DNA of 37,527 nucleotides, from the NCBI GenBank assembly GCA_002334915.1, contig DDCQ01000095.1, positions 1 through 37,527 of the forward strand. The letters are read 5' to 3'. Positions 1 through 9,032 of the stretch are shown piece after piece. The position numbers were made by a program, and so were the translations under genes. The notes beneath the pieces are model-generated. The model saw only the letters and a program-made list of their open reading frames with translations. It searched no databases and was not told the DNA's origin. This DNA comes from Porticoccaceae bacterium UBA2002 (GTDB lineage: Bacteria; Pseudomonadota; Gammaproteobacteria; Pseudomonadales; Porticoccaceae). Numbering within the stretch: the stretch's first letter is position 1; each line of letters begins with the position of its first letter.

Positions 1-1298
1 TGATGAATCCGCAGATTCGTTTTGGCGAAGACCTGATGAGTCGCGTCTCCTATGTGATGATGCACCCTGAGGGTGCCGACGAAATGACCACAGTGATCCG
101 CGAAGCCCTCAACCAACTGTTTATTGAAGTGGCCGAACAAATAGATGGCACTGTCGAGGATATCCTCGAAATTACTCTGGTGGCCAATCCGGTGATGCAT
201 CATATTCTGCTGGGCATTAGTCCAGTGGAATTGGGCGGTGCCCCATTTGCGCTGACCACAGATGCGGCGGTTGAAGTACCGGCTGCTGAGATGGGTCTAA
301 CTATTAATGGGGGAGGCCGACTCTATGTACTGCCCTGTATTGCCGGCCATGTTGGCGCCGATACTGCCGGCGTTATTCTCGCCGAAGAACCCCAGAATCA
401 GGACAGCATGACCTTGCTGGTAGATGTGGGTACCAATGCCGAAATTGTCCTTGGCAATCGACATCGCCTGCTGGCCTGTTCCAGCCCCACTGGTCCCGCC
501 TTTGAAGGTGCCCAGATCAGTTGCGGGCAGCGCGCCGCAACCGGTGCCATAGAGCGCGTGCGCATTGACCCACAAACCTTGCAGCCGCGCTTTAAAGTAA
601 TTGGCTCAGACCTGTGGTCCGATGAAGAGGGTTTTGCCGAGGCCATTGCAGATCATGGAGTTACCGGCATCTGTGGCTCGGGCATTATCGAAGTAGTGGC
701 CGAGATGTATCTGGCGGGCATAGTGACCGTGGATGGCATTGTTGATGGCGACCTCAGTAGTCGCTCGGATCGCGTGATTCAAAACGACCGCACCTGGTCC
801 TATATTTTGTACAGTCCTGAAAATGACGAAGCGCCAATTGTGGTAACACAAAATGATATTCGCCAGATACAGTTGGCCAAGGCCGCACTCTATGCCGGAG
901 TCAAATTATTGATGGATCATATTGGCACAGCGACTATTGAGCGCATCCGCCTCGCCGGTGCCTTTGGCAGTCATATCAATGTGCAGCATGCCATGGTGCT
1001 GGGTCTGATTCCCGATGCAGTTTTGGAGCAGGTTTCATCCGCTGGCAATGCGGCTGGCACCGGTGCCCGTATCGCACTTTTAAATGCCCAGTCCCGGGAG
1101 ACCATTGAAAATCTGGTTAAAAATATCGAGAAAATTGAAACTGCCATGGAGCCAAAATTTCAGGATTATTTTGTCGATGCCATGGCCTTTCCCAATAAAA
1201 AAGATGCCTTTCCCAATCTGTTTTCGGTGGTTGTCAGGCCTGAACCCAAGGTGAATGCTGAGAGTTCAGGAACGACTCGCAAACGTCGCCGCAGATAG
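1..1298 (+). CDS. ASKHA-domain corrinoid-protein activator (RACo family), 5'-truncated
   Basis: Proteins of this family use ATP to reduce the inactive Co(II) form of corrinoid methyltransferase proteins. Visible here is the C-terminal ASKHA ATPase part: an NPQIRFG..LMSRVSYV stretch at the very start, a phosphate-binding-like LLVDVGTNAEIVLG, then TGPAFEGAQISCGQRAATGAIE, and LAGAFGSHINVQHA near the C-terminus. The ATG at position 3 is not the real start. The family has an N-terminal 2Fe-2S ferredoxin domain and linker before this region, and the frame is open to the window edge, so the gene begins to the left. The C-terminus ends in a basic KRRRR tail. It lies upstream, on the same strand, of a GlxA-type regulator and near the sarcosine oxidase operon. 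That suggests it serves a corrinoid-dependent methylamine or betaine demethylase (inference; the methyltransferase genes are not in the window). Confidence 0.85.
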   Translation, partial: MNPQIRFGEDLMSRVSYVMMHPEGADEMTTVIREALNQLFIEVAEQIDGTVEDILEITLVANPVMHHILLGISPVELGGAPFALTTDAAVEVPAAEMGLTINGGGRLYVLPCIAGHVGADTAGVILAEEPQNQDSMTLLVDVGTNAEIVLGNRHRLLACSSPTGPAFEGAQISCGQRAATGAIERVRIDPQTLQPRFKVIGSDLWSDEEGFAEAIADHGVTGICGSGIIEVVAEMYLAGIVTVDGIVDGDLSSRSDRVIQNDRTWSYILYSPENDEAPIVVTQNDIRQIQLAKAALYAGVKLLMDHIGTATIERIRLAGAFGSHINVQHAMVLGLIPDAVLEQVSSAGNAAGTGARIALLNAQSRETIENLVKNIEKIETAMEPKFQDYFVDAMAFPNKKDAFPNLFSVVVRPEPKVNAESSGTTRKRRRR

Positions 1299-1366
1299 TT
1301 TATTTATCGGAAAATAAATTTTAGTTTTTGATGAAATAAACCTTCTTTTAAACTAGATTCTGAGCC

Positions 1367-1372
1367 TATAAT
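1367..1372 (+). promoter_or_regulatory. candidate -10 box for the first GlxA-type regulator
   Basis: A perfect TATAAT lies about 90 nt before the regulator start. No good -35 hexamer is seen 16-18 nt upstream, so the promoter may be activator-dependent or the match may be chance in AT-rich DNA. A short AT-only inverted repeat (TTTATTT/AAATAAA, 1299-1318) lies between the previous stop codon and this box. Confidence 0.35.
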
Positions 1373-1458
1373 CGCGAATTCAGCCTCGCTAATTTTAAGC
1401 GCGTCCTAGGTCTGTTGATAAGCTAATAAAAGCAAAGAAATCAGAGGGGATAGTCCAT

Positions 1459-2451
1459 ATGGTAGATAGCGCAGAACTAGGTACAGCAGAGTCCCCGGTT
1501 GCCAATGTGGCTATGCATTTTGGCTTTCTAATGATGCCCGAGTATACCCTCAGCACCTTTTCTAATGCTGTTTCCGTGTTGCGTATGGCCAATCGCCTCA
1601 GTGGCAGAGAACTCTATCGCTATTCAGTGTTTAGTCTGGATGGCGAGCCAGTGGTCTCCAGTGCTGGTCTTGAACTGCGGCTGGATGGCAGTCTTAAATC
1701 CATCGGTGATATGAATGTGCTGATGGTGTGCGGCGGCTACAATGTTAAAGACTATTGCAGCAAATCAATGCTCGATGAACTGCGCGCCATGGACAAGAAA
1801 AAAATTCCATTGGGTGGCATGTGCACTGGCAGTTATGTGCTGGCTGCAGCTGGTTTGTTGGATGGCTACCGCAGCACCATCCACTGGGAAAATATAGCCA
1901 GCATGCGCGAGCAGTTTCCCAAACTAAATATCTCATCCAGTCTGTTTGTGATTGATCGCGATCGCTACACCTGTTCTGGTGGTATTAGCTCCATTGATCT
2001 GATGCTCAATCTGGTGGCCAGTATTCATGGTCATCAGCTGGTGCAGCAGATTTCTGAGCAGTTTACCTGTGATCGAGTGCGTACAGAGAAAGACCCACAG
2101 CGCGCTCCATTGCAATATCTAATCGGCGCCAGTCAGCCGCGTCTTGTAGATGCTGTAGTGCTGATGGAAGCCAATATTGAAGAACCCCTGAGCCTGGATG
2201 AAGTGGCAGACTATGTAGGCATTTCCAGGCGTCAACTGGAGCGGCTATTTAACCGCTATCTGCACTGTGCGCCATCCCGCTACTATCTGGAACTGCGCCT
2301 GTCCCGCGCTAGGCTTCTATTGTTGCAGACTTCTATTCCAGTGATTGATGTAGCCATTAGCTGTGGCTTTTCTACCGCACCTCATTTTAGCAAGTGCTAC
2401 AGTGACCTCTATGGCAAGCCACCCAGCAATGAGCGTCGCGCACTGGCTTAA
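1459..2451 (+). CDS. GlxA family AraC-type transcriptional regulator (first copy)
   Basis: A 330-residue regulator with an N-terminal DJ-1/PfpI-like (class I amidotransferase fold) sensing domain and a C-terminal AraC/XylS double helix-turn-helix. The nucleophile-elbow sequence GGMCTGSYVLAAAGLL (about residues 115-130) keeps a cysteine, as is common in this family. The C-terminal third reads LDEVADYVGISRRQLERLF followed by VIDVAISCGFSTAPHFSKCY, the two AraC helices. The ATG at 1459 has an AGAGGGG ribosome-binding site about 10 nt upstream. The family includes GbdR, SouR and DhcR, which control glycine betaine, sarcosine and carnitine catabolism. Position next to a RACo gene and sarcosine oxidase supports such a role (inference). 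It converges on a second GlxA-type gene with a 20-nt gap. Confidence 0.87.
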   Translation: MVDSAELGTAESPVANVAMHFGFLMMPEYTLSTFSNAVSVLRMANRLSGRELYRYSVFSLDGEPVVSSAGLELRLDGSLKSIGDMNVLMVCGGYNVKDYCSKSMLDELRAMDKKKIPLGGMCTGSYVLAAAGLLDGYRSTIHWENIASMREQFPKLNISSSLFVIDRDRYTCSGGISSIDLMLNLVASIHGHQLVQQISEQFTCDRVRTEKDPQRAPLQYLIGASQPRLVDAVVLMEANIEEPLSLDEVADYVGISRRQLERLFNRYLHCAPSRYYLELRLSRARLLLLQTSIPVIDVAISCGFSTAPHFSKCYSDLYGKPPSNERRALA

Positions 2452-2471
2452 CTTTGGTCTTTACCTGAGGG

Positions 2472-3494
2472 CTAGTGGTTGCGATATTCCGTAGGCCTGG
2501 CGGCAAAGGCGCTGCGAAAGGCGCGGGAGAAATGGGCGGTATCTGCAAAGCCGCACTCCTGGGCAATATCAGTGATCGAGCGTTGGGTATTCTGCAGCAA
2601 CCAGAGTGCGTATCTGAGACGAATCTTGCGATAAAACTTTTGCAGGCTCTCACCAGTATCAGCCAAAAATAAACGCTCTAACTGCCGTTTGGAAATACTA
2701 ATGCGCTGGGCAATCTCATCTGTGGCCAGCGGGCGACTAAGATTTTGTTCCATCATCAGCAGCGCTTTAATCACCCATTTGTTTTCTACCTGATATTCAG
2801 AACTGGGTTGAGGCTGGGGAGCACTGGCCGGTCTGGGACTATCCATCACCAGAATACGCAAACTCTTGCGCGCCCAGCTCTGCCCCAGATGACGCTCAAT
2901 AATATAGGCGGCCAGATCTGCAGCCACAGCGCCACCAGCGCAGGTAATACGGTCGCCATCATCGACAAATAGCTGGTCCGCTACCGGGGTGACATCTGTG
3001 TAGCGATCAGTTAAATCTTTGTGGTGAAACCAGCTGACACAGCAGCGCCGGTTTTCCATTAGTCCGGCGCGAATCATGGCAAACGAGCCTGTACACAGGC
3101 CGACAATAGGTGTGTGTGCCCGATCGGCGCGCTGCAGATAATCAATCACATGCTGGCTGCCGTTCAGGGTCTCGGGTAGCAGGCCGCCAACCACCACAAT
3201 ATAGTCAAACTCCGCCGGGTCGCGATAGGTCTCCCAGGGCTGCACTGTGACTCCGGAACTGGAGGTAATCTTAGTTCTGTTGGGTGCCATAACCGTCCAG
3301 CGACAGTTGATCTGCTCGCTGTGGTCCCCCTCATCTGCGGCCAGTCTCAGGGCGTCGATAAAGGCCGAAAATGGCAGCAGGGTAAAGCTCGGCATCAGCA
3401 CAAAGCCCACCGATAAACTGGGGGAAGGTGCAGGTAGTTCAGCACAGCTGTTATTCATATTAGGCTTGTCCTGGGCGCTGGGGATAGGGCGCAT
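2472..3494 (-). CDS. GlxA family AraC-type transcriptional regulator (second copy, divergent from soxB)
   Basis: A second DJ-1/PfpI plus AraC regulator. It has a GLCTGSFAMIRAGLM elbow, TDEIAQRISISKRQLERLF and ITDIAQECGFADTAHFSRAF. The frame is open back to an ATG at 3545, but I prefer the ATG at 3494 (340 residues). It has an AAAGG seven nt upstream, and a TATAAA -10-like box (3526-3531) lies inside the longer frame, so the leader would be about 25 nt. The 3545 ATG has no Shine-Dalgarno sequence. A later ATG at 3458 is also possible. Divergent placement from soxBDAG is typical of a local activator such as SouR (inference). It shares fold and motifs with the first copy but little sequence beyond them, so this does not look like a recent duplication. 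Confidence 0.85.
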   Translation of the reverse strand: MRPIPSAQDKPNMNNSCAELPAPSPSLSVGFVLMPSFTLLPFSAFIDALRLAADEGDHSEQINCRWTVMAPNRTKITSSSGVTVQPWETYRDPAEFDYIVVVGGLLPETLNGSQHVIDYLQRADRAHTPIVGLCTGSFAMIRAGLMENRRCCVSWFHHKDLTDRYTDVTPVADQLFVDDGDRITCAGGAVAADLAAYIIERHLGQSWARKSLRILVMDSPRPASAPQPQPSSEYQVENKWVIKALLMMEQNLSRPLATDEIAQRISISKRQLERLFLADTGESLQKFYRKIRLRYALWLLQNTQRSITDIAQECGFADTAHFSRAFRSAFAARPTEYRNH

Positions 3495-3512
3495 TAAGCT
3501 GCCTTTGATTGT

Positions 3513-3597
3513 AAATTTGGCGGCGTTTATATACAACCAATTCATGAATGCATTTGAACTAAAGCGTCATTTTGGCTTTTTTTCATCAAATTTGGCT
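3513..3597. promoter_or_regulatory. TTTGGC repeats and -10 box in the regulator/soxB divergent region
   Basis: TTTGGCT occurs at 3571-3577 and 3591-3597, a direct repeat with exactly 20-bp spacing; both copies sit in similar T-rich contexts. AraC-family dimers typically bind direct half-sites about two helical turns apart. A third TTTGGC, in the context AAATTTGGC shared with the 3588-3596 copy, lies at 3513-3521 near the predicted transcription start of the minus-strand regulator. A TATAAA box on the minus strand (3526-3531) has no good -35, as expected for an activated promoter. That this is the operator of the adjacent GlxA-type regulator is inference. Confidence 0.4.
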
Positions 3598-3702
3598 ATT
3601 TTCGTCGTTTTTATCCCTGTATATGTCAGTTTTCTTCTATCGAATAGCCCCTGTAAATTGCTCCAATACGCTTAATATCCAGCATTTCTCAAGGTTCTAA
3701 TA

Positions 3703-4953
3703 ATGAAGAAATACTCCGGCTTTAGCCTGTTTAAAAATGCTCTCAGCTACCATGAAAATTGGCAGAAGCTGTGGCGCAGTCCCAAGCCTAAAAGCGACTA
3801 TGACGTAATTGTTGTCGGCGGTGGCGGCCATGGCCTGGCTACCGCCTATTATCTTGCCAGTGTTCATGGCATCACCAATATAGCGGTGATTGAAAAGGGC
3901 TATCTGGGCGGTGGTAACACGGCGCGAAATACCACCATTATTCGCTCAAACTATCTGTGGGATGAAGCCGCTCAACTCTATGAACTGTCTCTAAAACTGT
4001 GGGAAGGATTGAGTCAGGAGCTTAACTACAATGTGATGTTCAGCCAGCGCGGTGTGCTTAACCTGGGCCATAACCTTCAGGATATGCGGGATATTGAGCG
4101 ACGGGTCAATGCCAACCGGTTAAATGGTATTGATGGCGAAGTGGTGACCCCAGAACGCATTAAACAAATTGCGCCACTGATTAACATATCCAGAGACTGC
4201 CGCTACCCGATTCTGGGTGCCTCCTGGCAGCCTCGCGGCGGCACGGCTCGCCATGATGCTGTAGCCTGGGGCTATGCTCGCGGCGCTGATGCTTTGGGGG
4301 TGGATCTGATTCAGGAAACTGAAGTCACAGGTATCCGCCGCAAAAATGGCGCAGTGGTTGGTGTTGAAACCACCCAGGGTTTTATTGGCGCGCGCAAGGT
4401 GGCCTGTGTTACCGCAGGTAATTCTGGTGTGGTGGCCGCCATGGCTGGTTTAAGACTGCCAGTCGAATCACGACCGCTGCAGGCACTGGTGTCTGAGCCG
4501 GTTAAACCCTGTCTGGATACAGTGGTGATGTCCAATGCCGTGCATGGCTATATCAGCCAGTCAGATAAGGGTGATCTGGTGATTGGTGCCGGCGTCGACG
4601 GCTATAACGGCTATGGCCAGCGCGGTTCATTCCATGTTATTGAACATACATTGCAGGCTATTTGTGAGCTGTTTCCGGCCTTTAGCCGAGTGCGTATGAA
4701 TCGACAGTGGGGCGGTGTTGTAGACACCTGTCCAGACGCCTGCCCAATTATCAGTAAAACCTCTGTGGACGGGCTGTATTTTAACTGCGGCTGGGGTACT
4801 GGGGGCTTTAAAGCCACGCCTGGCTCTGGCTATGTATTTGCAGATACGGTAGCCAATGATCATCCCCATCCGTTGGCGGCAGCCTTTACTGTTGACCGAT
4901 TTAATTCTGGCGCGCTGATTGATGAGCACGGCGCCGCCGGTGTGGCCCATTAA
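3703..4953 (+). CDS. soxB: sarcosine oxidase beta subunit
   Basis: Catalytic subunit of heterotetrameric sarcosine oxidase, which oxidises N-methylglycine to glycine and passes the methyl carbon to tetrahydrofolate. The 416 residues match the family's usual length. A Rossmann FAD motif ([19 protein letters not shown]) lies near residues 34-52, after an N-terminal extension typical of bacterial Sox[13 protein letters not shown] carries His184, placed where the Corynebacterium enzyme attaches FMN covalently (His173 there). The C-terminal [14 protein letters not shown] segment closes the FAD domain. First gene of a four-gene operon; an AAGG sits nine nt before the ATG. The close match of all four subunits makes the assignment secure. 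Confidence 0.96.
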   Translation: MKKYSGFSLFKNALSYHENWQKLWRSPKPKSDYDVIVVGGGGHGLATAYYLASVHGITNIAVIEKGYLGGGNTARNTTIIRSNYLWDEAAQLYELSLKLWEGLSQELNYNVMFSQRGVLNLGHNLQDMRDIERRVNANRLNGIDGEVVTPERIKQIAPLINISRDCRYPILGASWQPRGGTARHDAVAWGYARGADALGVDLIQETEVTGIRRKNGAVVGVETTQGFIGARKVACVTAGNSGVVAAMAGLRLPVESRPLQALVSEPVKPCLDTVVMSNAVHGYISQSDKGDLVIGAGVDGYNGYGQRGSFHVIEHTLQAICELFPAFSRVRMNRQWGGVVDTCPDACPIISKTSVDGLYFNCGWGTGGFKATPGSGYVFADTVANDHPHPLAAAFTVDRFNSGALIDEHGAAGVAH

Positions 4954-4983
4954 CCGGCCGCCAATTAAAGAGAGTTTTTGACT

Positions 4984-5280
4984 ATGTTATTAATTCACTG
5001 TCCCTACTGCAGGGAAGATCGCGAAGAAGAAGAGTTTAGCTACGGTGGTGAGGCCCATATTGTGCGTCCTCTCGAGCCAGAGGCTCTAAGCGACCAAGAG
5101 TGGGGAGACTATCTATTTTTCCGCAAGAACCCCAGGGGTATTCACCATGAGATGTGGTATCACCAGACCGGCTGCCGACGCTATTTTTACGCCACGCGCA
5201 ATACAGTCAGCTATGAAATTCTGGAGACCTATATGGTGGGCGAAAAACCCCAGATTAGCGCAGCGGAGGCGGGACAATGA
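4984..5280 (+). CDS. soxD: sarcosine oxidase delta subunit
   Basis: Small zinc-binding subunit of sarcosine oxidase (98 residues). With the ATG at 4984 the protein begins MLLIHCPYC. This puts the two zinc cysteines at positions 6 and 9 as in the characterised family; His and Cys ligands follow in the HHEMWYHQTGCRR region. An upstream in-frame TTG at 4978 would add two residues, but AAAGAGAG lies about nine nt before the ATG, so the ATG is preferred. The stop overlaps the start of soxA by four bases (ATGA), which suggests translational coupling. The subunit is structural and helps hold the complex together. Confidence 0.95.
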   Translation: MLLIHCPYCREDREEEEFSYGGEAHIVRPLEPEALSDQEWGDYLFFRKNPRGIHHEMWYHQTGCRRYFYATRNTVSYEILETYMVGEKPQISAAEAGQ

Positions 5281-8200
5281 GTCAAATCAATCGACTGCCT
5301 AGCGGCGCCCGGATCGATAGCTCTGTGGCGGTTAAGTTTACTTTTAATGGTAAACAGCTGCAGGGTGTTGCCGGCGATACCCTGGCCTCGGCCCTGCTCG
5401 CCAATGGCGTCAATGTGGTGGGTCGCAGCTTCAAGTACTCCCGCCCCCGCGGCATTGTTGGTCACGGTGCTGAAGAGCCCAACGCCATTATGCAAATTGG
5501 CTCTGGCGCCGGCACAGTGCCCAATTTAAAAGCCACTCAGGTCGAGCTCTACGAGGGGCTTGAAGCGGCCTCAGTCAATGGCTGGCCCAGTGTTAACTTT
5601 GATCTAATGAGCATTACTGGCTGGTTTGGTCGCCTTATGCCTCCGGGGTTTTACTACAAAACCTTTATGTATCCGGCCAAACTATGGATGACCTACGAAC
5701 ACTTTATTCGCAAGGCGGCTGGTCTGGGTAGCAGCCCGGTACAGGATGATCCCGACAGCTATGACAAATTAAATCAGCACTGCGACCTGCTGGTGGTAGG
5801 TGCAGGCCCAGCTGGCCTGATGGCGGCAAGAGAGGCTGCCCGGGCTGGTGCCAGAGTTATTATTGCCGATGAGCAGAGCGAATTTGGCGGCAGCCTGTTA
5901 GCTTCAACTCAGCGAATTGATGGCCGCAGCGCCACTGGCTGGGTTGAGGAAATAGTGGCGGAATTAAATGCCTTTGCCAATGTGCAAACATTACCCCGCA
6001 GTACGGTATTTGGTTATTACGACCATAACTTTTTGGGTATTTTGCAGCGCCGCACGGATCATCTGGTTCTAAGAGCGGCCGCTGGTGCTCGTCAGCGCTT
6101 ACATCGGGTGCGCGCCAAGCAGGTGATACTGGCGACAGGTGCTTTTGAACGACCCCTGGTATTTGCTCACAATGATATTCCCGGCGTGATGCAGGCATCC
6201 TCTGTATCCACCTATATCAATCGCTACGGCGTGGCCCCCGGCAATAGGTTGCTGGTATTTACCACTAATGACAATGCCTATCAGACGGCAATTGACTGGC
6301 ACCGCACCGGTCGTACTGTAGTTGCTGTTATTGATTCCAGAGCTGCGCCCGAGGGCCAGCTGGTTGCCGCTGCCAGACAGCTGGGCATTCAGATTATGGC
6401 CGGTCACGGCGTGATTGAAGCCCAGGGTGGCAAGCGGGTTAAGCGTGCTCTGGTGGCGCCACTTAGTGCCGATGGTTCAGAGATTACTGGCGCTGTGCAG
6501 AGGTTGGGCTGTGATCTCATTGCCTGTTCCGGAGGCTGGAGTCCAGCTATTCACCTGAGCTCTCATACGGGCGCAAAACCCACCTGGGACCAGAACATAC
6601 ATGGCTTTAGGCCTGGAGAGTCAAAGCAACAGGAGCGCTCGGTTGGCGCCTGTGGCGGCAGCTACGCGCTGTCTGCCTGCTTGGCGGAAGGAGCAGCGGC
6701 AGGTGCTGAAATGGCGCATTTAACCGGCCATGGCGATGGCATATTGCATTTTCCTGTGCCTGAGGCCGAAGAGGTTCAGGAGCAGCCCCAGCAGGCACTA
6801 TTTTTAGTACCCCACACTAAAGCTACTAGTCGTGCACCCAGCCAATTTGTGGATATGCAGCTGGATGTCAGCGCCAGCGGTATTGAGCTGGCGGTGCGCG
6901 AGGGTTTTGAATCGGTAGAACATATCAAGCGCTATACAGCCATGGGCTTTGGTACAGACCAGGGCAAGCTGGGCAATATCAATGGCATGGCGATTCTGGC
7001 CAATGCTCTGGGGCAGAGTATCCAGGAGACTGGCACCACTATTTTCCGTCCCTCCTATACGCCCACTACCTTTGGTGCTATTGCCGGTCGCGATGTGGGA
7101 GACTTATTTGACCCAGAGCGCTATACAGCCATGCACCGCTGGCATCAGGATCAGGGCGCAGAGTTTGAAGATGTAGGCCAGTGGAAGCGGCCCTGGTATT
7201 TCCCCCAGTCCGGCGAGTCTATGCTGGAGGCAGTAAACCGTGAATGTCTGGCGGTGCGCAACTCTGTGGGTATTTTGGATGCCAGCACGCTGGGCAAAAT
7301 TGATATTCAGGGTCCAGATGCAGCGGAATTTATTACCCGCATGTATACCAACTCCTATCTTAAATTAGCACCGGGTAAATGCCGCTACGGAGTTATGCTT
7401 AAAGAAGATGGCATGATCTTCGATGATGGCGTCTGCGCCTGTATCGCTGACAACCACTATCTAATGTTTACCACCACTGGCGGTGCGGCTGGCGTACTGG
7501 CCTGGCTAGAGCTGTGGCAGCAAACCGAATGGCCGCATCTGCAGGTATATTTCACCTCGGTAACTGACCATTGGGCAACCGCCACCATTAGCGGTCCCAA
7601 TGCACGCAAAGTGCTGGCTAAGGTCTGTGATGATATTGATTTGGCCAATAATGCATTTGAGTTTATGGACTGGCGCGATGGCACAGTGGCCGGTGTTGAT
7701 GCACGAGTTTTCCGCATTAGCTTTACCGGTGAACTAACCTACGAAATAAATGTGCCCGCCCATTATGGCCGCCATATCTGGGAGGCTTTAATTGCAGCAG
7801 GGGAGGAGTTTGGTATAACGCCCTACGGCACTGAGACCATGCATGTGCTGCGGGCCGAGAAGGGCTTTATTATTGTGGGTCAGGATACCGATGGCTCTAT
7901 GACGCCGGCCGATATGAATATGGACTGGGTGGTGGGCAAAAATAAAAGCTTTAGCTTTATTGGCAAGCGCTCATTGCAGCGCAGTGACTCTGTACGAGAA
8001 AACCGCAAGCAGCTGGTAGGTCTTAAAACTGTCGATGGTACCCAGGTGCTGCCGGAGGGCGCACAGGTGGTATTTGACCCTCAGCAAGTCATTCCCATGT
8101 CTATGCAAGGTCATGTCACCTCCAGCTATTACAGTGCCAATATGGGCCATTCCATCGCTCTGGCGGTAGTTAAAGGAGGGCATAGTCGTCTGGGTCAGAT

Positions 8201-8297
8201 TGTTCACTGCCCCCTGGCCGATGGCCGCACCATCGCTGCAGAGATTGTTAGCTCTGTGTTCTATGATTCCAAAGGGGAGCGCCAAAATGTCCAGTAA
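5277..8297 (+). CDS. soxA: sarcosine oxidase alpha subunit
   Basis: Large subunit, 1006 residues, usual for the family. In order: an N-terminal ferredoxin-like domain that lacks iron-sulfur cysteines (VKFTFNGKQLQGVAGDTLASALLANG); an NAD-binding Rossmann domain with VVGAGPAGLMAAREAARAGA near residues 170-190; and a C-terminal half of the glycine-cleavage T-protein/dimethylglycine-oxidase type (from about residue 620) that binds tetrahydrofolate and makes 5,10-methylene-THF. It overlaps soxD by four bases and soxG by eleven, so the subunits are probably translated together. Known SoxA proteins bind NAD+ structurally rather than catalytically. Confidence 0.96.
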   Translation: MSQINRLPSGARIDSSVAVKFTFNGKQLQGVAGDTLASALLANGVNVVGRSFKYSRPRGIVGHGAEEPNAIMQIGSGAGTVPNLKATQVELYEGLEAASVNGWPSVNFDLMSITGWFGRLMPPGFYYKTFMYPAKLWMTYEHFIRKAAGLGSSPVQDDPDSYDKLNQHCDLLVVGAGPAGLMAAREAARAGARVIIADEQSEFGGSLLASTQRIDGRSATGWVEEIVAELNAFANVQTLPRSTVFGYYDHNFLGILQRRTDHLVLRAAAGARQRLHRVRAKQVILATGAFERPLVFAHNDIPGVMQASSVSTYINRYGVAPGNRLLVFTTNDNAYQTAIDWHRTGRTVVAVIDSRAAPEGQLVAAARQLGIQIMAGHGVIEAQGGKRVKRALVAPLSADGSEITGAVQRLGCDLIACSGGWSPAIHLSSHTGAKPTWDQNIHGFRPGESKQQERSVGACGGSYALSACLAEGAAAGAEMAHLTGHGDGILHFPVPEAEEVQEQPQQALFLVPHTKATSRAPSQFVDMQLDVSASGIELAVREGFESVEHIKRYTAMGFGTDQGKLGNINGMAILANALGQSIQETGTTIFRPSYTPTTFGAIAGRDVGDLFDPERYTAMHRWHQDQGAEFEDVGQWKRPWYFPQSGESMLEAVNRECLAVRNSVGILDASTLGKIDIQGPDAAEFITRMYTNSYLKLAPGKCRYGVMLKEDGMIFDDGVCACIADNHYLMFTTTGGAAGVLAWLELWQQTEWPHLQVYFTSVTDHWATATISGPNARKVLAKVCDDIDLANNAFEFMDWRDGTVAGVDARVFRISFTGELTYEINVPAHYGRHIWEALIAAGEEFGITPYGTETMHVLRAEKGFIIVGQDTDGSMTPADMNMDWVVGKNKSFSFIGKRSLQRSDSVRENRKQLVGLKTVDGTQVLPEGAQVVFDPQQVIPMSMQGHVTSSYYSANMGHSIALAVVKGGHSRLGQIVHCPLADGRTIAAEIVSSVFYDSKGERQNVQ

Positions 8298-8937
8298 TCC
8301 GGTAAATATCACAGTAGACAGGCCATTGCAGTACTTTCACAGTCTGTCCAGTCACCAGACGGATAGTCAGAGCACAGACATATTTAATGGTGATGTAGAC
8401 TTTGGGCTGGTAGTTAAAGAAGCGCCCCTCTGTACCCATCTTAATGTGCGAGGCAGCGCCCAGGATCAGAGTTTTGTTGCAGGCATTAGTCAGCTATTGG
8501 GTGTCGCGCTGCCGACTGAGCCCGGCACCTATCATTGTAATCAGCAGCAGGCGATCTATTGGCTGGGCCCGGATGAGTGGATGCTGGTGAGTCAAACAGG
8601 GGCCGTTGAACTTGAGGCTGCGCTCAGAAAAACACTGTCTGGGCATATTTCTATTGTCGATGTCAGTGGTGGCCAGACGCTGATTAATCTGCGTGGTGCA
8701 GACAGCGCGCTGAGGACTCTGCTGAAGAAATCTTCAGTCTATGATTTTGACTCCTGGCCCCAGGCCAAAAAAGAGGCTGGGCGCTGTGCTCAAACCACCT
8801 TTGCCAAAGCCACAGCGGTAGTCAGCAATAAATCAGATGGTTCATTCGATCTGATTGTGCGACGCAGTTTTGCTGACTATATTGCCCATTGGCTATTAGA
8901 CGCAGGACAGGAATTTGGCTGCCGCATTGAGGGCTAG
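8287..8937 (+). CDS. soxG: sarcosine oxidase gamma subunit
   Basis: Gamma subunit of the heterotetramer, 216 residues. I place the start at the ATG at 8287 (MSSNPVNITVD), with AAAGGGGAG ending about six nt upstream. An earlier in-frame ATG at 8200 lies well inside soxA and would add 29 residues unlike the family. Recognisable pieces are WLGPDEWMLVS, IVDVSGGQTLINLRG and the late FDLIVRRSFADYIAHWLLDAG, all characteristic of SoxG. The fold is related to the T-protein family and it contacts SoxA. It is the last gene of the operon; no glyA, purU or folD follows, unlike many sox clusters. Confidence 0.94.
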   Translation: MSSNPVNITVDRPLQYFHSLSSHQTDSQSTDIFNGDVDFGLVVKEAPLCTHLNVRGSAQDQSFVAGISQLLGVALPTEPGTYHCNQQQAIYWLGPDEWMLVSQTGAVELEAALRKTLSGHISIVDVSGGQTLINLRGADSALRTLLKKSSVYDFDSWPQAKKEAGRCAQTTFAKATAVVSNKSDGSFDLIVRRSFADYIAHWLLDAGQEFGCRIEG

Positions 8938-9032
8938 CTGCAGAAAAAAATGACCCCAATACTGCCGCACTATTGCCGGACGAAGGCTATGCGATCAGGG
9001 TCCAAAGCACTGCAGGTTAACAGTGGTACAGT

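Noticed and set aside
1299..1318. TTTATTT/AAATAAA inverted repeat after the RACo gene as a terminator
   Set aside because: The stem has only A-T pairs and no following T run; too weak to call.
8200..8286. Longer soxG starting at 8200
   Set aside because: The extra residues lie within soxA and do not resemble SoxG; the ATG at 8287 has a ribosome-binding site.
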